From Verrucomicrobiota bacterium (lineage in GTDB: Bacteria > Verrucomicrobiota > Verrucomicrobiia > Limisphaerales > JADLHS01): a DNA stretch of 48,653 nucleotides. Shown piece by piece: positions 32,398-39,999 of this stretch. Each line of letters opens with the position of its first letter. Positions within the stretch are counted from its first letter, which is position 1. Made by a program: the position numbers and the translations under genes. The notes beneath the pieces are model-generated. The model saw nothing but the letters and a program-made list of their open reading frames with translations. It was not told the DNA's origin and did no database searches. The stretch covers positions 1 to 48,653 of the forward strand of contig JABFSR010000070.1 in assembly GCA_013140495.1 (NCBI GenBank), in the 5' to 3' direction.

Positions 32398-32864
32398 TAA
32401 GGTCGGCGGGACATTTGTAAACTGCGTAGCTTTTCAGATAGGGTGACAACAGGCCATTCTGCAATTTGGTGTAATCGGTGTTGTCGGGATGGCCGTCGTA
32501 ACCCAGTCCGCCAGCCACCCAAGCAAAGGAATCAGCTATTTTGGATCCGTTGTCATCTGCATACATCAACCACGCGATTCCAAGCTGACGACCATTGCTC
32601 ATGCAGGAAACGGATTGAGCCTTGCATTTTGCTTTTCCTAGCGCAGGCAACAGCATGGCGGCCAAAATTGCAATGATGGCAATGACCACGAGAAGTTCAA
32701 TCAATGTGAAAGCGCGGCGAGATCTGACGAGCAGTGAGAGAGTCACATCACAATTTTTTGTTTTCATACAATTTATCAAAAAGTTGCTTTGGCTGGTGTT
32801 AATCATACGACTTTTGCTTTTCGGCGGTCAACTGCTTTTGTCGCAGTATCCGAATGTCGCCACG

Positions 32865-33023
32865 ATGAGATATTCACTTGACGACACGAGAAAGAATGTA
32901 GCATACTCCGCTCCAACACAAACCCCACTAGATGCAGCGCATGAACGTTTCCTTACTCAACTTCGCGTCATGTTGGATGACTTGTTGTCATTGCCAGTTG
33001 AGGCCACGGAAGAGTTCTCTTAG
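32865..33023 (+). CDS. Possible 52-residue ORF
   Basis: In the roughly 330-base gap between the broken pseudopilin and the next secreted protein, a frame from the ATG at 32865 encodes MRYSLDDTRKNVAYSAP ... DDLLSLPVEATEEFS. Its composition is protein-like (a helix HERFLTQLRVMLDDLLSL), but there is no family likeness and no good ribosome site. The remainder of the gap shows nothing else. Confidence 0.25.
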   Translation: MRYSLDDTRKNVAYSAPTQTPLDAAHERFLTQLRVMLDDLLSLPVEATEEFS

Positions 33024-33098
33024 GTCCTTACCGCTTCGCTTTCACTCTGACAGATAAACCAAAACCGCCGTTTAGTTCGGCAAACCAAAGGAAATACC

Positions 33099-34469
33099 AT
33101 GAAAAATCGGTTCGTATCAGCTGGTGCGCTAGCGATGGCACTGACACTGGCTTGGCAAACGGAAACAAAGGCAGTATTCACGAATGGGCCAGGGACGGTA
33201 GTTACCAATGGCGTGGTCTTTGTCACCACTCGCTCTGCCTCGGATGGATGGTTCCGCACACAGAGTTCCAGCGGCGTGTGGGATACCGATGATCCCCGAG
33301 GACCAGGTGGGTTTTCACCCGGAGATGTGAAGATGTGCGAGGTGCTTATGGACTATGGCTATGCCACCCGATTGATGCCGGAGAAGGCACTCTCCTACTT
33401 GGCGGTTGGCGGTGTAAACCCCACTGTTTATTGGGACATTGGAGCTACTCCAACCGACCCTTACTCTTATTATTATTCAGGAGGTTTTCCTGGAGGTAAC
33501 GGGATCTCGGGAGGTGGGACGGCTGCCGATGAGCGTTACTCAGCAGCGTTGATCATAGTATCAGGAAGTGGCGGCTCCGCCGACATGCCGCTTGTTAACA
33601 CTAATGGCATTCCAATCATGATGGGCGAGCATTCGTGTCTGGGCAACAATCGGGCAAATGCTTCGAATGAAAGGTCCGAGATTTACCTCTATTCCAATAA
33701 ATCAGGCAATAGCGGCAGCGGTAATAATACTACCACTAACACTGCTAACCTTTTTATGAAGGTGGTCGATCCAAACCATCCTATCATGCAGGGTATTCCG
33801 CTTGACGCGCTGGGCCGTGTAAAGATGTATCGCGATCCCTATCCGGAGGAGAATTTACACGGCCCTCGGGCTGAAGGCGTCGCAGCAGGTAAATTAAATT
33901 ACGAAGTCGCGTGGACTACTGTCGATTGCAGTGCGGGGAAAGCGGTTCCAGCCGCAGGTCTCAGTGTTATAGGCCGGCAAGATAGTAACACGAACCAGGT
34001 GGTCTTTGCAGTCATGGATGCGGGGGCTGCTTTGGCCTCCTCGGTTGACGATACCGGTCATCCGTGGTTTGGTCGTACTACAGCTCCAACGCGCCTCGTA
34101 CATTTCTTCGTAAACGAGGGTGGCAATGGCAACTCCCGTCGTGGATTCAACTGCCTTTCGGACATCGGCAAGGTCATTTTCATCCGCACCTGCAAATGGG
34201 CAATGGGTGAGACGCTCACACCTTACGTGCCGTTGGGAGTGATCCAGACTTCGATGGTCAGCCCCAGCAAGCTCAAGCTCGAATGGACGGGTTTGGCGAC
34301 AAAGAACTACAAAGTCCTTGGCACAGCCAATCTTTTGACTGCTGCTGACATTTCGAACTGGCAAACGGTGGTGGAAGATATTCCGGGCACGAATGGCTCC
34401 ACCTCGGTAAAGCTGGATATCTCCAATGGACCGCAGTACGCGTACTTTCGTGTAATGCCGGTACCGTGA
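33099..34469 (+). CDS. Secreted protein of unknown function
   Basis: A 456-residue protein with a signal peptide (MKNRFVSAGALAMALTLAWQTETKAVF) and an upstream AAAGGAA ribosome site seven bases before the ATG. VVFVTTRSASDGWF, FSPGDVKMCEVLMDYGYATRLM, YSAALIIVSGSGGSADMP, GIPIMMGEHSCLGN, VDPNHPIMQGIPLD and FAVMDAGA suggest a GATase-like/ThuA-type alpha/beta fold that is often found in exported proteins of this phylum. The C-terminus (LKLEWTGLATKNYKVLGTANLL) is a beta-sandwich segment of the kind that follows many verrucomicrobial exported enzymes. No active site is recognised. A strong terminator follows. Confidence 0.7.
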   Translation: MKNRFVSAGALAMALTLAWQTETKAVFTNGPGTVVTNGVVFVTTRSASDGWFRTQSSSGVWDTDDPRGPGGFSPGDVKMCEVLMDYGYATRLMPEKALSYLAVGGVNPTVYWDIGATPTDPYSYYYSGGFPGGNGISGGGTAADERYSAALIIVSGSGGSADMPLVNTNGIPIMMGEHSCLGNNRANASNERSEIYLYSNKSGNSGSGNNTTTNTANLFMKVVDPNHPIMQGIPLDALGRVKMYRDPYPEENLHGPRAEGVAAGKLNYEVAWTTVDCSAGKAVPAAGLSVIGRQDSNTNQVVFAVMDAGAALASSVDDTGHPWFGRTTAPTRLVHFFVNEGGNGNSRRGFNCLSDIGKVIFIRTCKWAMGETLTPYVPLGVIQTSMVSPSKLKLEWTGLATKNYKVLGTANLLTAADISNWQTVVEDIPGTNGSTSVKLDISNGPQYAYFRVMPVP

Positions 34470-34488
34470 TTGTTTCATAGGTTCTACT

Positions 34489-34529
34489 GACCGTCCTCGG
34501 TCCGTTCGACTGCGGACGGTCTTTTTTTT
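34489..34529 (+). terminator. Intrinsic terminator of the secreted protein gene
   Basis: GACCGTCC (34489-34496) pairs with GGACGGTC (34514-34521), with GTCCG/CGGAC-type inner pairing possible, and is followed directly by eight T (34522-34529). It lies 20 bases after the stop at 34469. Confidence 0.9.
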
Positions 34530-34605
34530 GCACCTCTGTAGATCTCAATGCCAAAGCGGCGAAGAGCCGCGAAGGAGATACTCGCTCGGATGAGAGAATC
34601 CAAGA

Positions 34606-34638
34606 TTGACTTGAAGTTGCTTGGCGGGTGAATACTCT
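34606..34638 (+). promoter_or_regulatory. Probable promoter of tRNA-Val
   Basis: TTGACT at 34606-34611, then TGAATA (17-base spacing) or AATACT (19-base spacing) around 34629-34636, placing the start of transcription a few bases before the tRNA at 34649. Confidence 0.4.
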
Positions 34639-34648
34639 TTTCTCGGTT

Positions 34649-34723
34649 GCGCGCTTAGCTCAGTGGTAGAGCATTACCTTCACACGGTAGGGGTCGCAGG
34701 TTCGAAACCTGCAGCGCGCACCA
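34649..34723 (+). tRNA. tRNA-Val (anticodon CAC)
   Basis: A full cloverleaf can be drawn: acceptor stem GCGCGCT/AGCGCGC, D arm GCTC-AGTGGTA-GAGC, anticodon arm TTACC-TTCACAC-GGTAG with anticodon CAC, variable GGGTC, T arm GCAGG-TTCGAAA-CCTGC, and an encoded 3' ACCA. It reads the GTG codon. It is a single tRNA gene; no integrated element is seen at its 3' end. Confidence 0.96.
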
Positions 34724-34726
34724 TCT

Positions 34727-35818
34727 TCAATTTGGTTTCAGCGAGGGATATTCCGACAAATCAAACCACTGGAGTTGGTATTTACGAGCGTCCAGCTTTT
34801 GCCTCCTGCACAATTCGTCCATGTCCTCCTGCATCCCTTTGTCCGGACCGGATGTCGAGCGGCCCGAATAGAAAACCAGTTCACCAGGCATCGGCAGCAT
34901 GTTCGGTGAACCGGAATCCCCACCCTTCCATGTGTTGACCTTCCACTCCGGCACTTCGGCGCTGACGTGGCCGGTCTGCTCGGTCAGGAACATCGGATGT
35001 GGTGCATAAGGTATGCTGGGATACTTTGCGAACACGTTGGTCGCCTCCGCAACGCACATCGGTTGAATCGAGTCGGGCAGGTCTTTGGCAAAAAGAAAAA
35101 TCGTGTAGTCCGCCTTTCGTGTCAGATACGCGCGGACAATTGAACTCACAATGCGCGCCTCCACCAAGGTGTTGTTCGTTGTCAAAAACCAGACTCGCGA
35201 ACCGTTGGAGTTGGTGCTGATTCCTTCTGCTCCCATCCCGTGTCCGCGCGCGTAGCCATGCCGCCGTGTCAGGGCCGTGACGGGGATCTGTCCTGAAGAG
35301 CCTTCACCCGTCCAGCAAGGACTGAGCGCTGTGAGTCCTTTCATTCGCCACATCAGATTGTTCGTGTTCCACATCAACGCTGGCGGGTTTGTGGGCCAGC
35401 TCCCCGGATGCCATCGCAACGACCAGATGCGTGTTTCCCGGCTGTTCGTGTGCGCGATGAAATTCGTCCAGACCAGGTGATTCAATGTCCCGGGCAGGAA
35501 TCCTTGAAATGTGTCGTTCGAGATGACGATTCCGTTCGTTTGGACGAGCCGAAATTTTGGCTTGTTGATGGCATCTAGATTTGTCGCCGTTTCAATCACC
35601 GGCAGCCGCGCCAAGATCGGATTCGTGTACCTCAACAAACTTCGATGTTGCGTGTAAATTCCCGGGCCATTCGTAAACCAGCCAATGAAACTCGTTTCAG
35701 CGATGTAACTCCCGTTGGATACGTTGGTCTGAGCGCGAACGCAAAACAAAGAAAGGTTCAAGACAATCAGCAGCAACAACCCTGAAAACCAGTGGCGGAT
35801 ATAAGAGGTGAATCGCAT
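34727..35818 (-). CDS. Secreted protein with serine protease-like GDSG motif
   Basis: About 363 residues from the ATG at 35818, four bases after the mtnA stop, with a signal peptide (HWFSGLLLLIVLNLSLFCVRAQ). Near the middle, PVTALTRRHGYARGHGMG offers a candidate catalytic His, and near the end NTWKGGDSGSPNMLP is the classical trypsin-type nucleophile motif (GDSGSP). The Asp cannot be placed with confidence. The region between (RVWFLTTNNTLVEARIV) is beta-rich, as in chymotrypsin-fold proteases. It is probably a secreted trypsin-like peptidase or a relative. The link to mtnA is by position only. Its end is three bases from the tRNA-Val 3' end. Confidence 0.68.
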   Translation of the reverse strand: MRFTSYIRHWFSGLLLLIVLNLSLFCVRAQTNVSNGSYIAETSFIGWFTNGPGIYTQHRSLLRYTNPILARLPVIETATNLDAINKPKFRLVQTNGIVISNDTFQGFLPGTLNHLVWTNFIAHTNSRETRIWSLRWHPGSWPTNPPALMWNTNNLMWRMKGLTALSPCWTGEGSSGQIPVTALTRRHGYARGHGMGAEGISTNSNGSRVWFLTTNNTLVEARIVSSIVRAYLTRKADYTIFLFAKDLPDSIQPMCVAEATNVFAKYPSIPYAPHPMFLTEQTGHVSAEVPEWKVNTWKGGDSGSPNMLPMPGELVFYSGRSTSGPDKGMQEDMDELCRRQKLDARKYQLQWFDLSEYPSLKPN

Positions 35819-35822
35819 GTGT

Positions 35823-36956
35823 TCAGGACGCAAAACCAAGTTCGCGTCGTTGTCGCCACAATTCGCGAGGCTTGAAAATCCCTGCTGGCGTAATGATTCC
35901 TGTGATCAGTTCCGCAGGGGTCACATCGAATCCCGGATTCCGCGCCCCGCTCGTCGGATTTGCCACCCGAACATACGCACGTCTCCCTGACTTGGGACTT
36001 TGGACTCCAGACGTTGGACTGGATAAGATGCCCCACGCCCCCAGCACCTCATGTTCGTGGCGATCCTCGATCGGAATGTCGCAGCCGCGTTTCAGTTTCC
36101 AATCAATCGTCGAAAGTGGAATAGCCACATAGAACGGAATGTTGTGCCGCTTTGCCAGCACTGCTTTCGTGTAGGTGCCGATCTTGTTTGCCACCTCGCC
36201 CGTGCGCCCAAGCGTGCGGTCGCTGCCGACGATGACCAGATCAATCTCGCCGCGTTGCATGAGATGACCGGCGGCATTATCGGCAATGATCTGATGCGAT
36301 ACACCTTGCTGTGCCAGTTCCCATGCCGTGAGCGTTGCGCCTTGCGAACGAGGACGTGTTTCATCGCAGAAAACGTGAAACTTTTTCCCCGCTGCCTGTG
36401 CCGCGTAAATTGGCGCGGTTGCCGCCCCGACGTCCACAAACGCCAGCCAGCCTGCGTTGCAATGGGTCAGAATCCTCATTCCGTTGCGGATCAATTTCGC
36501 GCCGTGCATTCCGATCTGTTTGCAGTGATGCACGTCCTCGTTCGAAAATTCCTCGGCAGCGGCCAGGGCTATGGACTGTTTCTCACCAACGGTCTCGCCA
36601 AACATCATCGCCCGACGCACATCGTTCATCGCGTTGACAGGATCCACGGCTGTGGGCCGTGCGTCCTTTAGAGCTTGATAAACCACTGTCAAATGGTGGG
36701 AAAACTTTTTCAGGTCGCTTCCGCGAAACGCCCTCGCACCTTGCGCGAGACCAAATGCCGCTGTCGCGCCGATGGCCCCGGCGCCACGCACCACCATGTC
36801 GCTGATTGCAGATGCGGTTTCCCGGAAATTTCTTGTCGGGATGATTTTGAATTCGTGTGGCAGGAGGCGTTGCTCAACGAGCAAGACCTGATTGTTCCGG
36901 CTGTCAAACGTGACAGTGCGATGGTGACGTGTCTGGCCCCGAACAGTGACGTTCAT
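35823..36956 (-). CDS. mtnA: Methylthioribose-1-phosphate isomerase
   Basis: A 377-residue member of the MtnA/eIF2B-alpha family, which isomerises 5-methylthioribose-1-phosphate to methylthioribulose-1-phosphate in methionine salvage. Signatures: SDMVVRGAGAIGATAAFGLAQG (phosphate-binding), ILTHCNAGWLA (catalytic Cys166), IVGSDRT...GEVANKIGTYTKA (catalytic Asp246) and NPGFDVTPAELITGIITPAGIF. Between the last two, EDRHEHEVLGAWG is followed by about 25 extra residues (SSPTSGVQSPKSG, then RRAYVRVANPTSG), part of which is encoded by a heptamer array. The catalytic residues are intact. No other methionine-salvage genes lie nearby; the downstream gene is a protease-like protein four bases away. Confidence 0.88.
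   Translation of the reverse strand: MNVTVRGQTRHHRTVTFDSRNNQVLLVEQRLLPHEFKIIPTRNFRETASAISDMVVRGAGAIGATAAFGLAQGARAFRGSDLKKFSHHLTVVYQALKDARPTAVDPVNAMNDVRRAMMFGETVGEKQSIALAAAEEFSNEDVHHCKQIGMHGAKLIRNGMRILTHCNAGWLAFVDVGAATAPIYAAQAAGKKFHVFCDETRPRSQGATLTAWELAQQGVSHQIIADNAAGHLMQRGEIDLVIVGSDRTLGRTGEVANKIGTYTKAVLAKRHNIPFYVAIPLSTIDWKLKRGCDIPIEDRHEHEVLGAWGILSSPTSGVQSPKSGRRAYVRVANPTSGARNPGFDVTPAELITGIITPAGIFKPRELWRQRRELGFAS
35990..36024. repeat. Heptamer tandem array inside mtnA
   Basis: Five 7-base units on the plus strand: ACTTGGG, ACTTTGG, ACTCCAG, ACGTTGG and ACTGGAT (consensus ACTTTGG, complement CCAAAGT). They are translated on the minus strand as residues 311-322 of MtnA (LSSPTSGVQSPK). Confidence 0.7.
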
Positions 36957-36998
36957 GGATTGGAAATGGCAGATGCGCGGGTGGAGGTCAAGCCGCTC

Positions 36999-37421
36999 TC
37001 AACGCGACTTGCCCTTGAGCCGGGCAATGCGTTCACGGATGCGTTCGAAAACCTCGTGCTGGCGGAGCTTCTTCAAATCAGGATCGCGAGTGAGCCATTT
37101 GAAATCCCGATACCCGAGGTCCATCGCTTTTTCGAGTGCTTCCGCCGCCGCCTCGAATTTGTCAGTAAGCGAACAACTGCACGCGAGATTGTAAAATGTC
37201 AGCGGATTCTGCGGGTCAAGCTGGGTCAGCTTCTCGTCCACCTTCAACCCCTCGACGTAGCGACCGCGCTTGGTGTAATTGTCTCCGAGCAGTTGCAACG
37301 CCTCCACGTATCGTGGGTCGCGGCGGATGACACCCTCCAAAAAGCCTATTTGCACGTCCATCTCACGGACCTGCTGACGATTGACGCGTTTCTTAAGGTT
37401 GCTGCTTTTGTTGACCGGCAT
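36999..37421 (-). CDS. TPR-repeat protein
   Basis: About 140 residues from the ATG at 37421 (MPVNKSSNLKKRVN). Tetratricopeptide-like helices are visible: VQIGFLEGVIRRDPRYVEALQLLGDNYTKRGRYVEGLKVDEKLTQLDPQNPLTFYNLACSCSLTDKFEAAAEALEKAMDLGY has the W/L-G-Y-A-F-A-P spacing of two to three TPR units. It has no signal peptide. It would act as a protein-interaction scaffold. Its start lies 42 bases upstream of the mtnA start region on the same strand, so co-transcription with mtnA is possible. No partner can be named. Confidence 0.72.
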   Translation of the reverse strand: MPVNKSSNLKKRVNRQQVREMDVQIGFLEGVIRRDPRYVEALQLLGDNYTKRGRYVEGLKVDEKLTQLDPQNPLTFYNLACSCSLTDKFEAAAEALEKAMDLGYRDFKWLTRDPDLKKLRQHEVFERIRERIARLKGKSR

Positions 37422-37543
37422 ACGACTTGCACAATGTTCACGAACCACTCCCGCCAAGTCAAGCGAACCGAAAAACTTAAAATGCGGCATTGACTCTCGA
37501 AGTGAATCCTGCTTTTATCTGTGCCCCTTCGGGGTAAAAATTT

Positions 37544-37855
37544 ATGTACGCAGTCCTGGAAACCGGAAGCAAACAATATCGCGTCGCCGCTGGCGATACG
37601 CTGCAAATCGAACGCCTCGAAGTTGAGGCCGGCAAGCCCGTCACCTTTGACCGCGTGCTGCTCGTCAATGCCGATGGCAAAGTTACCGTGGGTGCGCCCA
37701 CTGTCACCGGTGCCACTGTCACTGCCGATGTCATTGAGCATATCCGCGGCGAGAAGAAACTCACCTTCAAGATGAAACGCCGCAAAGGCTATCACAAAAC
37801 CATCGGCCACCGCCAGGAATTGACAGTCGTCAAGGTTACCGGCATCAAGGCCTGA
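37544..37855 (+). CDS. rplU: 50S ribosomal protein L21
   Basis: A 103-residue L21 (bL21) with the typical MYAVLETGSKQYRVAAGDTLQIERLE start, PTVTGATVTADVIEH, and the RNA-binding basic stretch FKMKRRKGYHKTIGHRQ. It binds 23S rRNA domain I in the large subunit. A short hairpin (GCCCC-TTC-GGGGT at 37516-37528) followed by an A-rich stretch lies directly before the ATG, and GGGGT may serve as the ribosome site. It is followed by rpmA after 24 bases and obg after that, the conserved bacterial order. Confidence 0.97.
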   Translation: MYAVLETGSKQYRVAAGDTLQIERLEVEAGKPVTFDRVLLVNADGKVTVGAPTVTGATVTADVIEHIRGEKKLTFKMKRRKGYHKTIGHRQELTVVKVTGIKA

Positions 37856-37879
37856 TCCTGAACTGAAAGGAAACATTTT

Positions 37880-38137
37880 ATGGCACATAAAAAAGGTCAA
37901 GGAAGCGTCAGAAACGGACGCGACAGCCACAGCAAACGTCTCGGAGTAAAAGAATATGGCGGCACTCTTGTCACCGCTGGCAGCATCATCATCCGCCAGC
38001 GAGGAGCAAAATTCGTCGCGGGAATCAATGTTGGCACCGGTCGCGATTGGACACTGTTCGCCCTCAAGGATGGACACGTGAAGTTCGATCAGGAAGGTCG
38101 CCGCGTGAACATCGTGGCAGAAGCCGCCAAGAACTGA
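37880..38137 (+). CDS. rpmA: 50S ribosomal protein L27
   Basis: An 85-residue L27 (bL27) with a good AAAGGA ribosome site. The N-terminal [22 protein letters not shown] reaches into the peptidyl-transferase centre; here it begins directly with MAHKK, without the cleavable extension of Firmicutes. [23 protein letters not shown] is the folded core. It is co-transcribed with rplU and followed by a clear terminator. Confidence 0.97.
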   Translation: MAHKKGQGSVRNGRDSHSKRLGVKEYGGTLVTAGSIIIRQRGAKFVAGINVGTGRDWTLFALKDGHVKFDQEGRRVNIVAEAAKN

Positions 38138-38157
38138 CGCTCAACAATTACTTTTCA

Positions 38158-38184
38158 GGCGAGGCCACACGCCTCGCCTTTTTT
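38158..38184 (+). terminator. Intrinsic terminator of rplU-rpmA
   Basis: GGCGAGGC (38158-38165), loop CACAC, GCCTCGCC (38171-38178), then TTTTTT. It lies 20 bases after the rpmA stop. obg therefore needs its own promoter or read-through. Confidence 0.92.
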
Positions 38185-38263
38185 GTTTTCAAACTCTTGC
38201 TCTTCTTCTTAATCATAACCGTAATCCCGTTGTAAATCGGATTAAGATCAAGAACACAACCAA

Positions 38264-39448
38264 ATGTTCATTGACGAAATAAAAGTTTACGCCCATGCCG
38301 GACACGGCGGCAAAGGTGCCGTTGCGTTCCATCGCGAAGCCTACATCCCCAAGGGCGGCCCGAGCGGCGGCAACGGCGGGCGTGGTGGCAGTGTAATCCT
38401 TCAGGCCGATCACGACCTCAACAACCTCCTCGGGCAGTTCTATCAACCCCGTCTGATTGCGAAAAGTGGCGAAGGTGGCATGGGCAAGGGCTGTGACGGT
38501 CATGCAGGCAAGGACATTATCGTCAAAGTCCCGTGCGGCACGCTCGTATGGCGTCTGCCATCCGCCCCAAAACCGGTACCAGTTGAGGACGAATCTGGAG
38601 AGGCCGACACCGAGGAAGGCCCGGTCCTCAAGAGCAGCACCGCCAAACGCCCGATCCTGCGCCACTCCGGTAGTGCCGTCGCGCAGGAAATTGATCTCAG
38701 CAAGGAAGCGGACGCCGCCCAGGCTGCCATCGAGGATTCGGGCAAGGGCGAACTCGTTGTTGACCTCACCACCGACGGCCAGCAATTTGTCCTCTGCAAA
38801 GGCGGGCGCGGCGGGCTCGGCAACCGCAACTTTGCCACCGCGCGCCATCAGACGCCACGTTTCGCACAACCAGGCGAACCCGGTGACGAAGGAGAATTCC
38901 TCCTGGAACTTCGCATCATGGCGGAAATCGGCCTCGTCGGATATCCGAATGCCGGCAAATCCACGCTGCTCACGGCAATCTCACGCGCCCGGCCAAAGGT
39001 CGCGGCGTATCCATTCACCACGCTTCATCCGCAGATCGGCATTGTGGAATACACCGACTTCAAGCGACTCACCGTTTGCGACGTGCCCGGAATCATCGAA
39101 GGGGCGCATCAGAACGTCGGACTTGGTCACGCCTTTCTCCGTCACATCAAACGCTGCAAGGCTCTCGTCATTTTGCTGGACATGGCCGGCACTGACAACC
39201 GCGCGCCGTGGGACGACTACCAGCAGGTGTTGAAAGAACTCGAACTCTACGACCCGGCGTTTCTTGAGAAACCCCGCTACGTTGTCGCCAATAAAATGGA
39301 CGAAGCCGTGGCGGAGGAGAACCTCAAGAAATTCAAACGCAAGGTAAAGAAGACCTCCGTGCTGCCCATCTCCGCCGGATTCGATCAAGGCATTGATCAA
39401 TTCAAGAAACTCATCCGGGATGCTGTTGAAGAAGCCGAAGCCGCGTGA
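38264..39448 (+). CDS. obgE: Obg-family GTPase with an insertion in the Obg domain
   Basis: A 394-residue ribosome-assembly and stringent-response-linked GTPase. The glycine-rich Obg domain starts MFIDEIKVYAHAGHGGKGAVAFHREAYIPKGGPSGGNGG. The G domain follows with GYPNAGKST (G1, residues 226-234), FTTLHPQIG (switch), DVPGIIEGAHQNVGLGHAFLRHI (G3), NKMD (G4) and PISAGF (G5). Compared with the usual Obg, there are about 60 extra residues at 98-161 between VPCGTLVW and GELVVDLTTDG, acidic and Ala/Glu-rich. The C-terminal extension is short. It belongs with rplU-rpmA by conserved order but has a terminator between. Confidence 0.95.
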   Translation: MFIDEIKVYAHAGHGGKGAVAFHREAYIPKGGPSGGNGGRGGSVILQADHDLNNLLGQFYQPRLIAKSGEGGMGKGCDGHAGKDIIVKVPCGTLVWRLPSAPKPVPVEDESGEADTEEGPVLKSSTAKRPILRHSGSAVAQEIDLSKEADAAQAAIEDSGKGELVVDLTTDGQQFVLCKGGRGGLGNRNFATARHQTPRFAQPGEPGDEGEFLLELRIMAEIGLVGYPNAGKSTLLTAISRARPKVAAYPFTTLHPQIGIVEYTDFKRLTVCDVPGIIEGAHQNVGLGHAFLRHIKRCKALVILLDMAGTDNRAPWDDYQQVLKELELYDPAFLEKPRYVVANKMDEAVAEENLKKFKRKVKKTSVLPISAGFDQGIDQFKKLIRDAVEEAEAA

Positions 39449-39527
39449 AGTGCGGTTGAAATCGGAACCCGGACATTTCAAGTTTCCTTGCTTTGCTGCA
39501 TTCGCTTGAAACGATACCAATGCACTC

Positions 39528-39545
39528 GCGGACAAGGATGTCCGC
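39528..39545. repeat. Small palindrome downstream of obg
   Basis: GCGGACA-AGGA-TGTCCGC is followed by GCCTCTTTT. It lies in the gap between the convergent obg and DUF420 genes and may end transcription of obg, or be a REP-like repeat. Confidence 0.45.
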
Positions 39546-39552
39546 GCCTCTT

Positions 39553-39999
39553 TTATCTCGTCTGTGGAAAAATCTGGTAGAGCAGCAGGTAAATGATCAC
39601 GCCGGTGACCGAGACATACATCCAGATCGGCCACGTCCAGCGGGCAATCCTCTTGTGTGCGTCGAACCGCTCGCGCAAGGCGCGGGTCGTCGTCATGATC
39701 ACCAGGGGAACAATGGCAAACGCACCGATCAGGTGGGTGAAAAGAATCGCCAGGTAAAAGGGACGAAACCACACCGGATCAAGAAACCGGGTATGCGCTT
39801 CGCCGTAAACCTGCTTCATCCTGTAGTGATAGGTAAGATAGCAAACCAGAAAAATCGTCGAAGTCACGAGCGCGCTGATCATGCAGTTGCGATGGGCAAT
39901 CTTGTTGCCGCGCTTGATAAAGATGTAGCCTGTGGCAAGCAGGACCGCACTCAATCCATTAAGCGTGGCGTTGACGGCAGGGAGGTCGGAGAGACTCAT
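39553..39999 (-). CDS. DUF420 membrane protein, probable oxidase assembly factor (CtaM-like)
   Basis: A 148-residue protein with about four hydrophobic helices: LNGLSAVLLATGYIFI, CMISALVTSTIFLVCYLTYHY, PFYLAILFTHLIGAFAIVPLVIM and WTWPIWMYVSVTGVIIYLLLY. The order of helices and the His in YHYR and FTHLIGA fit DUF420/CtaM, which is needed for heme-copper oxidase maturation in Bacillus-type systems. Its start overlaps the sco stop (ATGA), so the pair is translationally coupled and lies next to the oxidase operon. Direct function in this organism is inferred. Confidence 0.82.
   Translation of the reverse strand: MSLSDLPAVNATLNGLSAVLLATGYIFIKRGNKIAHRNCMISALVTSTIFLVCYLTYHYRMKQVYGEAHTRFLDPVWFRPFYLAILFTHLIGAFAIVPLVIMTTTRALRERFDAHKRIARWTWPIWMYVSVTGVIIYLLLYQIFPQTR

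Larger units (their letters stand above)
31031..32767 (-). pseudogene. Pseudopilin gene interrupted by an insertion sequence
   Basis: The 5' part starts at the ATG at 32767 (MKTKNCDVT) and carries the prepilin motif [19 protein letters not shown] and the boxes ADDNGSKI and YKCPADL, reaching the IS at 32398. The 3' part continues at 31487 with SFGKKGEPRVRSISMSQS, KTGDMTLPAPCNLWVIIDENPDSIN and the H-X9-DG box HCNACGFTFGDGH, and ends at 31031. Deleting the IS together with one copy of the TA target duplication joins the two parts in frame (YKCPADLSLSFGKKG), so the disruption is recent and otherwise clean. The intact product would be about 275 residues, a relative of the pseudopilin at 539-1342. 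The gene is now probably non-functional. Confidence 0.88.

Noticed and set aside
34649..34723. tRNA-Val as the attachment site of an integrated element
   Set aside because: No integrase gene and no repeat of the tRNA 3' end were found downstream; the neighbouring genes look chromosomal.
37516..37528. Hairpin before rplU as an autoregulatory L21 leader
   Set aside because: Only a five-base-pair stem with no match to known L21 leader layouts; too little to claim a regulatory RNA.
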